The notes below the pieces were generated by a model. That model had not been told where the DNA came from. It worked only from the letters and a program-made list of their open reading frames with translations, and made no database searches. Below are positions 52,829 to 62,687 of a stretch of DNA of 64,000 nucleotides, one piece after another. The DNA is from an uncultured Thalassotalea sp. (GTDB lineage: Bacteria > Pseudomonadota > Gammaproteobacteria > Enterobacterales > Alteromonadaceae), in assembly GCA_947502355.1 (NCBI GenBank), contig CANMZP010000004.1, forward strand, positions 181,968-245,967, given 5' to 3'. The translations under genes were made by a program, and so were the position numbers. Every line of letters starts with the position of its first letter. The first letter of the stretch is position 1.

Positions 52829-52852
52829 AAATACAGTTTTTGGAGAAAGTTT

Positions 52853-54952
52853 ATGCGCCTAATGCGTAGCGCAAAACCGCTTAGAAAAATTACAGCAGCA
52901 CTTGCCTTATTATTGTCATTGTCGTTTACGCCAATGCAAGCGGCCGAATATTCCCCTAATTTTAAAGGGACGGATATCAATGAATTTATCAACATTGTTG
53001 GTAAAAACTTATCAAAGACCATCATTGTCGACCCGAAAGTACGCGGTAAAATCAATGTGCGCAGTTATGATTTGTTAACCGAAGAGCAATACTATCAGTT
53101 CTTTTTAAACGTTCTGGAAGTATACGGCTTTGCGGTTGTTGAAGTGGAAAACAATATCATAAAAGTCATCCCTGATAAGGATGCGAAAAGCTCTTCCATT
53201 CCGGTTGTTGGTGATGAAAATCCGGGCGTGGGCGATGAAATGGTTACCCGTGTTATTCAGGTTAAAAACGTATCGGTTCGAGAACTATCGCCACTGTTAC
53301 GTCAATTAAGTGACCAAGCGGGTGGAGGTAACGTGGTTCACTATGAACCTTCTAACGTTATTATGATGACCGGTACGGCTGCGGTAGTGAACCGATTGGT
53401 AAATATTATTACCCGTGTCGATAGAGCCGGGGATCAGGATGTTCAAATTGTTAAGCTAAAATACGCCTCCGCTGGCGAAATGGTGCGCATTATTGAGAAC
53501 ATCAACAAACCGAAATCAGGTAAAGCCGATACCCCAGCATTTTTAATTCCAAAAATTGTTGCCGATGATAGAACCAACTCAGTGATCATTAGTGGTGAAG
53601 GTCAGGCCCGTGATCGCATCGCCAATTTAATTGGTCGCTTAGACAGTGAGCTGGAAAACGCTGGCAACACACGTGTTTACTACCTCAAATATTCAAAAGC
53701 CGAAGACTTGGTTAAGGTATTGCAAAATGTCAGTGACAGCATGCAGCAAGCCAGTCAGGGTACCACGACTGGGGCAAAAACAGCACAACGACGTAATACG
53801 TCAAGCCGTTCTGTAAGCATTGAATCGCATGAAGCGACTAATTCGTTAGTGATCACCGCAGAACCCGATATGCTGCGCTCATTAGAAGCGGTAATTCGTC
53901 AGCTAGATGTGCGTCGTGCACAGGTACTGGTTGAAGCTATCATTGTTGAAGTGTTCGAAAGTGATGGTGCCCAATTAGGCGTTCAGTGGTATCACGAAGA
54001 TGCTGGATTTACCCAATACAATAATGGTGTCGTACCAATTAGTGGTATTGCCGCGGGTGTTGAACAAGCCAAGGGTGAAGAAGGTAACTCTGTTACGACC
54101 ATTGATGGTAATGGTAACCCCGTTACGACAACAAACCCGGATACCGATGGTGACTACACCATGTTGGCGCAATTACTAGGGAATGCCAGTGGTATGATGT
54201 TTGGTGTTGTTAATGATAACTGGGGTGCAATCGTACAGGCGGTAAGCTCTGATACCAACTCAAACATTCTATCAACGCCAAGTATTACCACCTTAGATAA
54301 CGAAGAAGCTTACTTTATTGTTGGCCAGGAAATTCCAATTATTACCGGTTCAGCAACGGGGGATAACAACTCTAACCCATTCCAAACGGTTGACCGTAAA
54401 GAAGTGGGTATTAAATTAAAAGTTACACCACAAGTAAATGAAGGCTCAGGTGTTCAGCTTACCATTGAACAAGAAGTGTCGAGTGTGAGTGGGGCAACCG
54501 GTGTTGATATCTCCATCAACAAACGTGAAATTAAAACCACCGTAATGGCTGATCATGGACAAACGATTATCCTCGGTGGCCTCATTGATGAAGATGTTCA
54601 AGAAAGTCAGCAAAAGGTACCAATTTTAGGTGATATACCCTTCATTGGCGCTTTATTCCGCTCAACGGGTAGCAGTACTCGTAAACGAAATCTAATGGTA
54701 TTTATTAAACCAACGATCATTCGTGAAGGTGTTGAGTTAAGCGAAATCTCAAAAGAGAAATATAACTTCATTCGAGCCGAAGAAATTAGCAAGCAAGAAG
54801 AAGGTTTATCGTTAATGGATGACGCGAAACTGCCTATCTTGCCTGAATGGAATGAAGACCTAAGCTTACCACCGTCATTTGATGAATACATTAAAGAGCG
54901 CGAACTGGAAGAGCTAGGTAAAGATATTCCAGAGGATGCTAGCGAGCAGTAA
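52853..54952 (+). CDS. gspD: Type II secretion outer-membrane secretin GspD
   Basis: A 699-residue protein that forms the outer-membrane channel. It has a signal peptide (ITAALALLLSLSFTPMQA), the N0 domain (NFKGTDINEFINIVGK), N1-N3 domains with the repeated VVHYEPSNVIMMTG, KLKYASAGEMVRIIE and YLKYSKAEDLVKVL segments, and the secretin domain from about residue 350 (LVEAIIVEVFESDG, then EVGIKLKVTPQ and LGGLIDEDV). The C-terminal S domain ends with acidic residues. The start has a GGAG site 7 bases upstream. It is 24 bases after gspC. Confidence 0.97.
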   Translation: MRLMRSAKPLRKITAALALLLSLSFTPMQAAEYSPNFKGTDINEFINIVGKNLSKTIIVDPKVRGKINVRSYDLLTEEQYYQFFLNVLEVYGFAVVEVENNIIKVIPDKDAKSSSIPVVGDENPGVGDEMVTRVIQVKNVSVRELSPLLRQLSDQAGGGNVVHYEPSNVIMMTGTAAVVNRLVNIITRVDRAGDQDVQIVKLKYASAGEMVRIIENINKPKSGKADTPAFLIPKIVADDRTNSVIISGEGQARDRIANLIGRLDSELENAGNTRVYYLKYSKAEDLVKVLQNVSDSMQQASQGTTTGAKTAQRRNTSSRSVSIESHEATNSLVITAEPDMLRSLEAVIRQLDVRRAQVLVEAIIVEVFESDGAQLGVQWYHEDAGFTQYNNGVVPISGIAAGVEQAKGEEGNSVTTIDGNGNPVTTTNPDTDGDYTMLAQLLGNASGMMFGVVNDNWGAIVQAVSSDTNSNILSTPSITTLDNEEAYFIVGQEIPIITGSATGDNNSNPFQTVDRKEVGIKLKVTPQVNEGSGVQLTIEQEVSSVSGATGVDISINKREIKTTVMADHGQTIILGGLIDEDVQESQQKVPILGDIPFIGALFRSTGSSTRKRNLMVFIKPTIIREGVELSEISKEKYNFIRAEEISKQEEGLSLMDDAKLPILPEWNEDLSLPPSFDEYIKERELEELGKDIPEDASEQ

Positions 54953-54955
54953 TAA

Positions 54956-56548
54956 ATGGCTATGAATGAAACCAAACCTTTATCACAAAAAGCGGATTTA
55001 GACGCACCTACTCAGGATGATGAGCAAATCCTCGATGGGAGTGAATTACCCCTAGAGAGTGAAGAAGAGCCAGAGCAGGATTATATGCACCGCTTACCGT
55101 TTGGTTTTGCCAAACGACATAGCGTGCTGGTTGAACTGCAAGATGACTTGTATACGCTGCATTGCACCAACGATGTGAGCAGCGATGCCATTTTGGAAGT
55201 TCGACGCTTTTTAGGAAAATCGTTTGCCATGCAAAAACACAGCCCGGAGCAATTCGAGCTGTTATTGACTCAGGCCTATCAACGTGGTTCCTCTGAAGCC
55301 AAGCAAATGATGGAAGACATTGGTAATGAAGCGAACTTGTATTCATTAGCCGATGAAATCATTGAAGCCGAAGACTTGCTGGAAAACGAAGACGATGCAC
55401 CGATCATTAAATTGATCAATGCCATGCTGAGTGAAGCCATCAAAGAAAGCGCTTCCGATATTCATATTGAAACCTTCGAGAAAGCATTGAAGATCCGCTT
55501 TAGGGTCGATGGTGTGCTTAGAGAAGTGTTGAAACCAAATCGAAAGCTAGCTTCTATGTTGGTGTCGCGTATTAAGGTTATGGCAAAATTGGATATTGCC
55601 GAAAAACGTATCCCACAAGATGGTCGTATTTCCTTGCGTATTGGTGGTCGCGCGGTCGATGTGCGAGTATCAACCATGCCATCGAGTCATGGTGAACGTG
55701 TTGTATTGCGATTATTAGATAAAAATGCGGCTCGTTTAAACCTTCAAGATTTAGGGATGACCGACCAAGGTCGTGAAACCTTCACTAACGTAATAAGCAA
55801 ACCTCACGGTATAATTCTGGTTACCGGCCCAACAGGTTCAGGTAAAAGTACCACGCTTTATGCCGGTTTAACGCAAATCGACTCAAATGAGCGGAATATC
55901 TTAACCGTTGAAGACCCGATTGAATTTGATATCGAAGGCATTGGCCAAACGCAGGTAAACACGAAGGTTGATATGACGTTTGCCCGTGGGTTGAGAGCCA
56001 TTTTACGTCAAGATCCTGACGTGGTGATGGTGGGTGAAATCCGTGATATTGAAACCGCCCAAATTGCAGTTCAAGCATCACTTACTGGTCACTTAGTATT
56101 ATCAACATTGCATACCAATACCGCTGCCGGTGCAATTACCCGTCTAGAAGAAATGGGGGTTGAGCCATTCTTGTTATCATCGAGTTTGTTGGGCGTGCTC
56201 GCGCAGCGACTGGTGCGTACTTTATGTAAAGAGTGTAAACAAGAGCATCAGGTAACCGATGAAGAAGCCATTTTATTAAATCTGAAAGCCAATCAGCAAC
56301 CAACCATTTATCGTGCAACCGGATGTCCGCGCTGTAACTATACCGGTTATCGTGGTCGTACGGGTATTCATGAGTTATTGGTGGTTGATGACGATGTCCG
56401 TGAGCTTATCCACACGGGTAAAGGCGAGCAGGCGATTGAAAAATGCGTTCGCAGTCATACCCCAAGTATTCGCCGTGATGGTTTTGAAAAAGTACTCGCA
56501 GGCGTGACTACGCTTGAAGAAGTATTACGAGTTACCCGGGAAGGTTAA
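54956..56548 (+). CDS. gspE: Type II secretion ATPase GspE
   Basis: A 530-residue cytoplasmic ATPase that drives pseudopilus growth. It has an N-terminal domain that binds GspL, the Walker A loop GPTGSGKST at residues 291-299, an Asp box ([11 protein letters not shown]), the Walker B region with VMVGEIRD, a His box ([11 protein letters not shown]) and a zinc-binding tetracysteine segment, CKEC and CPRC, at about residues 423-463. The first 45 residues are unusually acidic, with many E and D. It starts 4 bases after gspD. Confidence 0.97.
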   Translation: MAMNETKPLSQKADLDAPTQDDEQILDGSELPLESEEEPEQDYMHRLPFGFAKRHSVLVELQDDLYTLHCTNDVSSDAILEVRRFLGKSFAMQKHSPEQFELLLTQAYQRGSSEAKQMMEDIGNEANLYSLADEIIEAEDLLENEDDAPIIKLINAMLSEAIKESASDIHIETFEKALKIRFRVDGVLREVLKPNRKLASMLVSRIKVMAKLDIAEKRIPQDGRISLRIGGRAVDVRVSTMPSSHGERVVLRLLDKNAARLNLQDLGMTDQGRETFTNVISKPHGIILVTGPTGSGKSTTLYAGLTQIDSNERNILTVEDPIEFDIEGIGQTQVNTKVDMTFARGLRAILRQDPDVVMVGEIRDIETAQIAVQASLTGHLVLSTLHTNTAAGAITRLEEMGVEPFLLSSSLLGVLAQRLVRTLCKECKQEHQVTDEEAILLNLKANQQPTIYRATGCPRCNYTGYRGRTGIHELLVVDDDVRELIHTGKGEQAIEKCVRSHTPSIRRDGFEKVLAGVTTLEEVLRVTREG

Positions 56549-56550
56549 AT

Positions 56551-57765
56551 ATGGCGGCATTTGATTATCAAGCCGTCGACGCCCGCGGTAAATCGAAAAA
56601 AGGGGTCATTGAAGGGGATACTGCTCGTCAGGTTCGCAGTATGCTGCGAGAACAAGGACTGATCCCAATTGATGTTACGCCAAGTCTGGCGAAAGCCAAA
56701 CAAGACTCTGGCAGCGCAACCTTTGGCAGCAATAAGGTCTCTTCAACAGATTTAGCGTTAATAACGCGTCAGTTGGCTACGTTGGTAGAATCCGGCTTGC
56801 CGGTAGAAGAAGCCTTGCTAGCGGTTGCAGAGCAATGTGATAAAGACAAGTTAAAGAGCATGATCATGTCGGTACGTTCAAAAGTTACCGAAGGTTATAG
56901 CATGGCTGAGTCCATGGCCGAATTTCCAAGTGTATTTGATAATTTATTCCGTGCCATGGTTGCGGCGGGTGAGAAATCGGGGCATTTGGACCGAGTCCTA
57001 AATCGCTTGGCTGATTATACAGAGCAACGTCAGCACATGCGCTCGCAACTTATTCAGGCCCTTATTTACCCTGTTATTATGACCATAGTGGCGGTTGGTG
57101 TGATTATTGTTTTATTGGTCGCAGTGGTGCCAGAAATTGTTGGTCAGTTTGAACACATGAGTCAAGAGTTACCAGCTACAACTCGATTCCTAATCTCCGT
57201 CAGTGAGTTCTTACAATCCTATGCACTATGGATCGGTTTATTAATCGTTGCCGCCATTATTGTATTTAGGCGCTTATTGAAGCGGCCTGCGTTTTTAATG
57301 AAAGCGCATCAACAATATTTAAAATTACCGATTATCGGTAAAGTCACTCGAGGCTTGAATACAGCAAGGTTTGCCCGTACGTTAAGTATTTGTACCGCCA
57401 GTGCCGTACCGTTACTGGAAAGTATGAAAATAGCCGGGGCGGTTTTAACCAATGTGCACATTCGTGATCGAGTTAAGGAGTCCGCCGATAAAGTTCGCGA
57501 AGGGGCAAGTTTACATTCGTCATTAAAACAAACTCAGCTATTCCCACCTATGATGCTACATATGATATCAAGTGGTGAGCGCAGTGGTGAGTTGGAGCAA
57601 ATGTTAGAACGTGCCGCGGACAATCAGGACAGAGAATTTGAAGCAATCGTAAGTATATCATTGAAAGTCTTTGAGCCAGCGCTAATGGTATCAATGGCGG
57701 GTGTGGTATTATTTATAGTAATGGCGATAATACAGCCAATACTGCAGTTAAATACATTAATATAG
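56551..57765 (+). CDS. gspF: Type II secretion inner-membrane protein GspF
   Basis: A 404-residue membrane protein of the T2SS platform, which anchors GspE and GspL. It has three membrane helices (about 170-190, 220-240 and 370-395) and two homologous cytoplasmic domains. They show LARQLATLVESGLP-type and FARTLSICTASAVPL motifs at about residues 72 and 272, followed by FDNLFRAMVAAGEKSG and MMLHMISSGERSGELE. The start is 3 bases after gspE. Confidence 0.96.
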   Translation: MAAFDYQAVDARGKSKKGVIEGDTARQVRSMLREQGLIPIDVTPSLAKAKQDSGSATFGSNKVSSTDLALITRQLATLVESGLPVEEALLAVAEQCDKDKLKSMIMSVRSKVTEGYSMAESMAEFPSVFDNLFRAMVAAGEKSGHLDRVLNRLADYTEQRQHMRSQLIQALIYPVIMTIVAVGVIIVLLVAVVPEIVGQFEHMSQELPATTRFLISVSEFLQSYALWIGLLIVAAIIVFRRLLKRPAFLMKAHQQYLKLPIIGKVTRGLNTARFARTLSICTASAVPLLESMKIAGAVLTNVHIRDRVKESADKVREGASLHSSLKQTQLFPPMMLHMISSGERSGELEQMLERAADNQDREFEAIVSISLKVFEPALMVSMAGVVLFIVMAIIQPILQLNTLI

Positions 57766-57774
57766 GTAGAAAAG

Positions 57775-58236
57775 ATGAAGCAAAAGTACAACAAATTACA
57801 GCAGGGTTTTACGCTATTGGAAGTGATGGTTGTCATTGTTATCTTGGGTATTTTAGGTAGTCTAGTTGTCCCAAATTTAATGGGTAACCTAGACAAAGCT
57901 AATATTCAAAAAGCGATTTCAGATGTATCGGCCCTAGAAGGAGCCGTGATCCGTTATAAGTCAGATAACTATAAATTCCCCACAACCGATCAAGGTTTGG
58001 AAGCGTTAGTTGAAGAAACGGATATTGAACCATTACCACGTCGTTTTATGGATGGGGGTTATATTAACCGTTTACCAGAAGATCCATGGGGTAACCAATA
58101 CATTCTTATCAGCCCCGGTGAGTTCGGCAAATTCGATATTTTCAGCCCCGGCGAAGATGGTGAACCAGGTACCGATGATGATATCGGCACTTGGAACTTA
58201 GAAGAATGGCGTACCGGTAAACAACAAGACGATTAA
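57775..58236 (+). CDS. gspG: Type II secretion major pseudopilin GspG
   Basis: A 153-residue prepilin. The prepilin peptidase site is QQG followed by FTLLEVMVVIVILG, with Glu5 of the mature protein. The C-terminal domain has the calcium-binding loop region (DDDIGTWN) and the conserved SPGEDGEPGTDDD. It forms the bulk of the pseudopilus. The start has an AGG site 7 bases upstream. A hairpin follows the stop codon and may raise its mRNA level above the minor pseudopilins. Confidence 0.97.
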   Translation: MKQKYNKLQQGFTLLEVMVVIVILGILGSLVVPNLMGNLDKANIQKAISDVSALEGAVIRYKSDNYKFPTTDQGLEALVEETDIEPLPRRFMDGGYINRLPEDPWGNQYILISPGEFGKFDIFSPGEDGEPGTDDDIGTWNLEEWRTGKQQDD

Positions 58237-58244
58237 TAAGAAAG

Positions 58245-58270
58245 GGTTTTCGACTAAATAGTCGAAAACC
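58245..58270 (+). repeat. Perfect 11-bp hairpin between gspG and gspH
   Basis: GGTTTTCGACT and AGTCGAAAACC form a perfect stem around the loop AAAT, 8 bases after the gspG stop. No T run follows, so it is unlikely to be a full terminator. It may stabilise the upstream mRNA or reduce read-through. Confidence 0.8.
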
Positions 58271-58278
58271 TTCAGGGG

Positions 58279-58866
58279 ATGGGTTTGGTTCACAAAGTAA
58301 AAGGCTTCACCTTACTGGAAGTCATGTTGGTTATCATCATCATAGGATTTATGGTAACCGCACTTGTTCCCAGTATACGAGGCGCTGATATTGAAGATGA
58401 ACTTAAACAACACAGTGAGCGCTTTGCTGCTGTGTTTACCCTAGCCAGTGAATATTCTTTATTAAATAACCTTGAACTTGGGCTTTATGTTCATGAGAAC
58501 AGTTATGAGTTTCTTGGTTTTGATGGGGTACGCTGGGTGCCAATCGAAACTCAGGAGACATTTGCTAATGTGCAAATGAATGAACCATTTAAGCTAACCC
58601 TCAGTCTCGATGAGTTAGAAACCGAAGACGAGCTTATTGTCGATAAAAGCATGTTTGAAGATATGGAAACCGAAGATGCTTTTAAAGACGAAGAAGAACT
58701 CGTTTACCCACAAGTTTATATTCTTTCGGGTGGCGATATCACCCCATTTACATTAACGTTTAGCTATGATGATGGTTTTGATTTGCCGGTGTTTGTCGAT
58801 GTTACGGGCACCTATACCATCCCATTAACCATCCATGAGCCTGTTTTTGATGCGAAACGTAATTAA
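58279..58866 (+). CDS. gspH: Type II secretion minor pseudopilin GspH
   Basis: A 195-residue prepilin with the cleavage site KG before FTLLEVMLVIIIIGF. The C-terminal domain has an acidic stretch (about residues 115-145, for example LDELETEDELIVDKS). GspH sits near the tip of the pseudopilus. The ATG at 58279 touches the AGGGG sequence directly. A TTG at 58285 lies 5 bases behind that site and may be the real start, giving a 7-residue leader. The end overlaps gspI by 17 bases. Confidence 0.9.
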   Translation: MGLVHKVKGFTLLEVMLVIIIIGFMVTALVPSIRGADIEDELKQHSERFAAVFTLASEYSLLNNLELGLYVHENSYEFLGFDGVRWVPIETQETFANVQMNEPFKLTLSLDELETEDELIVDKSMFEDMETEDAFKDEEELVYPQVYILSGGDITPFTLTFSYDDGFDLPVFVDVTGTYTIPLTIHEPVFDAKRN

Positions 58867-59263
58867 CTCTATTGACCGAAAATGTCAAAGCGCGCATAGG
58901 CAAGGTGGATTTACCTTGTTGGAAGTGATGCTGGCCCTAGCAATATTTGCTTTGGCAGGTTTAGCCATTATTAAAACGGTAAATGCCAGTTTGTATGGCA
59001 GTGATCATCTTGAGAAGATTAGTATTGGGCAATGGGTAGCGGCGAATCAATTAGTCGAAGCCAACCTAGAAACGAAATGGCCACCGCAAAAAGAAGATGG
59101 TCGTGTAGACATGGCCAATCGTGAATGGTTTTACAAAAAAATTGTCAAAGAAACCGAAGATAAAAACATGCGAGCCATCGTGATTGAAGTTCGCGAAAAC
59201 GAAAAAGACAAACACAGCATCGCCAGTTTAACCACCTATGTTAGTAACCCTCGGGCTAAATAA
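58850..59263 (+). CDS. gspI: Type II secretion minor pseudopilin GspI
   Basis: A 137-residue prepilin with the cleavage site HRQGG before FTLLEVMLALAIFALAG. The leader is 20 residues with the ATG at 58850; an ATG 15 bases upstream would make it 25, long for the family. GspI is part of the tip complex with GspJ and GspK. The start lies inside the end of gspH, and its stop overlaps the gspJ start by 1 base, so translation is coupled. Confidence 0.93.
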   Translation: MRNVINSIDRKCQSAHRQGGFTLLEVMLALAIFALAGLAIIKTVNASLYGSDHLEKISIGQWVAANQLVEANLETKWPPQKEDGRVDMANREWFYKKIVKETEDKNMRAIVIEVRENEKDKHSIASLTTYVSNPRAK

Positions 59264-59898
59264 TGAATAAGTCTCGAGGATTTACCTTACTTGAAGTACT
59301 CATAGCGGTCGCGTTGTTCGCTATTTTGGCTTTGTCCGCAACCGGTCTATTAAGTACGGTGTTAGACTCTCAGCAAGTGAGTCAGGAAAATAATAAAAAG
59401 ATTAATGAGCTGCAGCGTGCATTTTTGGTGATGGAGCGTGACTTTTTGCAAATGGCGCGTCGTAAAGTTCGCCTTGAAGGGGAAACGCCGCTTGATGGTT
59501 TTATTCATGATAATGAGTCGACCTATTCGGCCAACACGCATGGCATTGCCTTTGTCCGTAAGGGGTGGCGAAATCCGGCATTAATGTTGCCACGTAGTGA
59601 TGTTCAAGCTGTTGCTTATCAATTAGATGGTGATGTATTTAATCGCTTGCATTACGTGTTTGCCGATCCCGTCGTTGGCACCGAGCCGAAAGTTAGGCCC
59701 TTAATCAACGACGTCTTAGCCGTTGATTTTGAATATCATAATGGCAAAAAGTGGGTAAAAGACCTGCCAGCAGATGATTTGCCATTAGCGGTAGCGATTG
59801 AAATTGAAATCGAACATTATGGTTTAGTTCGACGTCAATTTTTAGTCCCGGGAATTCAAAATGCCAAAGCCAGTGGGGATTTTGATGATAACTCCTAG
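59263..59898 (+). CDS. gspJ: Type II secretion minor pseudopilin GspJ
   Basis: A 211-residue prepilin with the cleavage site SRG before FTLLEVLIAVALFAIL and Glu5. The C-terminal domain has the family motif MERDFLQMARR near residue 62 and VAYQLDG. It forms the tip complex with GspI and GspK. The start overlaps the gspI stop, and the end overlaps gspK by 14 bases. Confidence 0.95.
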   Translation: MNKSRGFTLLEVLIAVALFAILALSATGLLSTVLDSQQVSQENNKKINELQRAFLVMERDFLQMARRKVRLEGETPLDGFIHDNESTYSANTHGIAFVRKGWRNPALMLPRSDVQAVAYQLDGDVFNRLHYVFADPVVGTEPKVRPLINDVLAVDFEYHNGKKWVKDLPADDLPLAVAIEIEIEHYGLVRRQFLVPGIQNAKASGDFDDNS

Positions 59899-61000
59899 CC
59901 TTCACAAAAACAGCATTCACAAAAACAGCATACAAAAGCAAAGTGGTGTGGCTTTAATCACGGTCATGTTAGTGGTGGCATTTGCGGTTATCATTGCCAC
60001 GCAAATGAATAAAGAAATTATTTTTCAGTCTAAACGACTCGAAAACCTGCAATCGAATCAACAAGCTTATTGGTATGCGATGGGGGCTGAATCATTTGCT
60101 AAAATTGTCTTACGTCAATCATTTAAAGAAACCGAAGATCAAAGCAAAACCACATTGGATCAAATGTGGGCGAGTGGTGAAACCAGTTTCCCTGTCGACT
60201 TAGGTGAGATCAGTGGTGAAATCACCGACATGCAGGCGTGTTTTAATTTAAACTCATTGATTAATGTTGCCAAAGGTAGTGACGATGATTCAGATAATGA
60301 CGACGGTACAGGCAATAACAATACGGGCAACGATAATACTGAAAGTAATAACAGCAATAATGGTAATGAAATAAAAAATCCGGCCAAGCAAAGTCTCATC
60401 GAACTAATCACCCTGCTCGAAATCGATGGGGTTTCCAACTTTGAAGCCGAATCGATGGCAGACTCTCTATACGATTGGCTTGATGACAATTCAGTTATAT
60501 CAGGCTCTGGTGGAGCTGAGGATAATGATTATGCTGCCAAGGAGCATCCTTATTTAGCGGCCAATGGTTTATTAGCCAGCGTCAATGAATTAAGATTGAT
60601 AGAACATTTTACACCACAGGTTATTTATGCTTTAAAAGAGCACGTATGCGTGTTGCCAAATAACAGCTTGCATAATATAAACATAAATACCCTAGACCAA
60701 GAAAAACCCGAGCTATTACAAGCTTTGCTCGGTGGTGTTGATACCAGCAAAGCTGAAGATATATTTGCCGAACGAGGTGAAGAAGGATTTGAAAACATCG
60801 ATGACTTCCTGGCTTTGGATGCGGTAAAAGACATAGAAAACTTTAAACAATATAGCCAGCAATTTGTGGTCGATAGTAGCTACTTTTTGCTTGAGGCGAA
60901 AACATCGTTTAATGACAGTTATTTTAGAATGAATTCGATAATGAAAATAAATACCGATCAATCGATCACCGTGATTGACCGACACATTGGAGCGGATTAA
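59885..61000 (+). CDS. gspK: Type II secretion minor pseudopilin GspK
   Basis: A 371-residue prepilin. The site QSG before VALITVMLVVAFAVI lacks Glu5, as is usual for GspK, which caps the tip. The domain has NLNSLINV, SLYDWLDDN and LNININTLDQEKPELLQALLG-like segments, given here in part. A D/N/G-rich insert lies at about residues 131-163. The ATG at 59885 has a GGGGA site 5 bases upstream. The leader contains a 15-bp tandem repeat (59901-59930). The longer frame to 59861 is rejected. Confidence 0.93.
   Translation: MITPSLHKNSIHKNSIQKQSGVALITVMLVVAFAVIIATQMNKEIIFQSKRLENLQSNQQAYWYAMGAESFAKIVLRQSFKETEDQSKTTLDQMWASGETSFPVDLGEISGEITDMQACFNLNSLINVAKGSDDDSDNDDGTGNNNTGNDNTESNNSNNGNEIKNPAKQSLIELITLLEIDGVSNFEAESMADSLYDWLDDNSVISGSGGAEDNDYAAKEHPYLAANGLLASVNELRLIEHFTPQVIYALKEHVCVLPNNSLHNININTLDQEKPELLQALLGGVDTSKAEDIFAERGEEGFENIDDFLALDAVKDIENFKQYSQQFVVDSSYFLLEAKTSFNDSYFRMNSIMKINTDQSITVIDRHIGAD
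59901..59930 (+). repeat. 15-bp tandem repeat in the gspK leader region
   Basis: TTCACAAAAACAGCA occurs twice in a row, followed by a partial third copy. It encodes the repeated residues HKNSI in the GspK leader peptide. In-frame copy number change would alter the leader length only. Confidence 0.85.
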
Positions 61001-62220
61001 TGAAAGAAATCTTGTATATACGCATCAGTAGTCAAGAGGATGCCGCAATTCAATGGCTTATTACCAATGCCGGGCAAGAAGATGAAATTGCCAGTGGTAC
61101 TTTGACTAATCGCTTTGAGCTTTCCCAACTGACAGAGAAAGCCGCCGATAGACTGGTAAAAGTTTTGGTTAATGGCGCCGATGTGCGCCTGAAATCTTTA
61201 GCCATTCCAGGTAAAGCCGACCGAGCCATTATGGCGGCAGCGCCATATATGTTAGAAGATGATTTAGCTCACGATGTCGAGAAATTATTTTTTGCCTTTG
61301 CTAGCAAAGCCCCTGTGATGAACAATAATCACAATTGTTGTATTGCTTTTACTCTGCAAACTCAAATGCAACAGTGGCTAGATTGGTTTAAAGAAGCTGA
61401 TATCGTGATTAGTGCCATGTTACCTGACATTTTAGCCATGCCACTTGTTAAAGGTAGCTGGACGGCTGTTCAAATTGATGAGCACTGGCTAATTCGTTCA
61501 GATGCTTGGCAAGGGCTCGTTGCCGATGAAAGCTTGCGAGACCTAATCATAAGTAATCAACTCACCAAGGGTGAGGTTCAAGTCATTGAGACCTATTCTC
61601 CGTGGCAAGCGTCTGTTACGGGTATTGAAATCAAAGAGCTGCCTGCTGAATTACCTATGTTATTACTGGCAAGAGGTTTTGAGCAAAGTCACTTTAACCT
61701 AATGCAAGGCCCTTATGCTATCAAAGAGCAGCGCTCGCCGCATATCCGTCGTTGGTTGCAGGTTGCTGCCGTGGCTGGTTTTGCATTGCTGTTAAATCTG
61801 GCTGGTAAGGGGATTGAAATCATGCAGTTAAATCAACAGTATGAACAAATTAATGCTCAGATCAGTAACGATTATAAAAAAGCTTTCCCTAAGACTAAAA
61901 AAGTACGCATTAATACGCTTAAGAAACAGCTAACCTCTAAAATTAAAGATTTAGGTGGCAGTGCGGAATCATCTGCGTTATTAACCTTGGTTGACAAGCT
62001 TCGCCCGGCCTTTATTAAGGTGCCAAGCCTTAAACCGGATTCTTTCCGTTATGATGCTAAGCGCAACGAGTTGCGTTTATCGGTTACAGGTAAGGACTAT
62101 CAAAGCTTTGAACAATTTAAAACCGAATTAGAAAAAGCCACTTTAACCGTGGAAACAGGGGCTTTGAATAATCAGGGGGAGCAAGTTGTTGGCTCATTTA
62201 ATATTAAGGGAAGATCATGA
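61000..62220 (+). CDS. gspL: Type II secretion inner-membrane protein GspL
   Basis: A 406-residue protein. Its N-terminal cytoplasmic actin-like domain binds GspE (about residues 1-245), a single membrane helix lies at about 252-270 (LQVAAVAGFALLLNLAG), and a periplasmic ferredoxin-like domain follows (about 320-405). It recruits GspE to the membrane with GspM. The start overlaps the gspK stop by 1 base, and the end overlaps the gspM start by 4 bases. Confidence 0.94.
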   Translation: MKEILYIRISSQEDAAIQWLITNAGQEDEIASGTLTNRFELSQLTEKAADRLVKVLVNGADVRLKSLAIPGKADRAIMAAAPYMLEDDLAHDVEKLFFAFASKAPVMNNNHNCCIAFTLQTQMQQWLDWFKEADIVISAMLPDILAMPLVKGSWTAVQIDEHWLIRSDAWQGLVADESLRDLIISNQLTKGEVQVIETYSPWQASVTGIEIKELPAELPMLLLARGFEQSHFNLMQGPYAIKEQRSPHIRRWLQVAAVAGFALLLNLAGKGIEIMQLNQQYEQINAQISNDYKKAFPKTKKVRINTLKKQLTSKIKDLGGSAESSALLTLVDKLRPAFIKVPSLKPDSFRYDAKRNELRLSVTGKDYQSFEQFKTELEKATLTVETGALNNQGEQVVGSFNIKGRS

Positions 62221-62687
62221 ACTTAACAGAAAAGTGGCAAGCACTGAATAGTCGAGAGCAAACTTTAATCGGTGTTATGTCGGTTGTGATCATTATTTTT
62301 GTGTTCATTATCGCCATTTGGCAGCCAATTACCCAAGGTGTTGAAAAAGCCCGCTTAAAAGTTGAAAAGCAGCAAGCCCTTGCCGTATGGGTGCAAGAGA
62401 ATGTTGCCAAATATAAATCATTAAGTCGCCAAGGTGGTGCAAAAGCTACGGGTACTCTCTCAAGTGTGGTAAATAACACGGCTAAGCGTTTACAAATAAC
62501 CGTCGCTCGTATGCAACCGCAAGGCGATGACTTACAAGTGTGGGTAGATGAAGTGCCATTTAATGCTTTATTAACCTGGCTTGATGAATTAACCCGTAAT
62601 CAGGGCTTGCGTATTCTTGCCATTGATATTGCCCCAAGCGGTACGCCTGGAATGGTTAAGCTTAGAAGGATGCAGGTAACCAAATAA
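62217..62687 (+). CDS. gspM: Type II secretion inner-membrane protein GspM
   Basis: A 156-residue bitopic protein with a short cytoplasmic tail (KWQALNSREQTLI), one helix (about residues 17-36, VMSVVIIIFVFIIAIW) and a periplasmic ferredoxin-like domain. SLSSVVNNTAKRLQITVARM and VPFNALLTWLDELTRNQGL mark the family. It partners GspL. The start overlaps the gspL stop as ATGA. Confidence 0.94.
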   Translation: MNLTEKWQALNSREQTLIGVMSVVIIIFVFIIAIWQPITQGVEKARLKVEKQQALAVWVQENVAKYKSLSRQGGAKATGTLSSVVNNTAKRLQITVARMQPQGDDLQVWVDEVPFNALLTWLDELTRNQGLRILAIDIAPSGTPGMVKLRRMQVTK

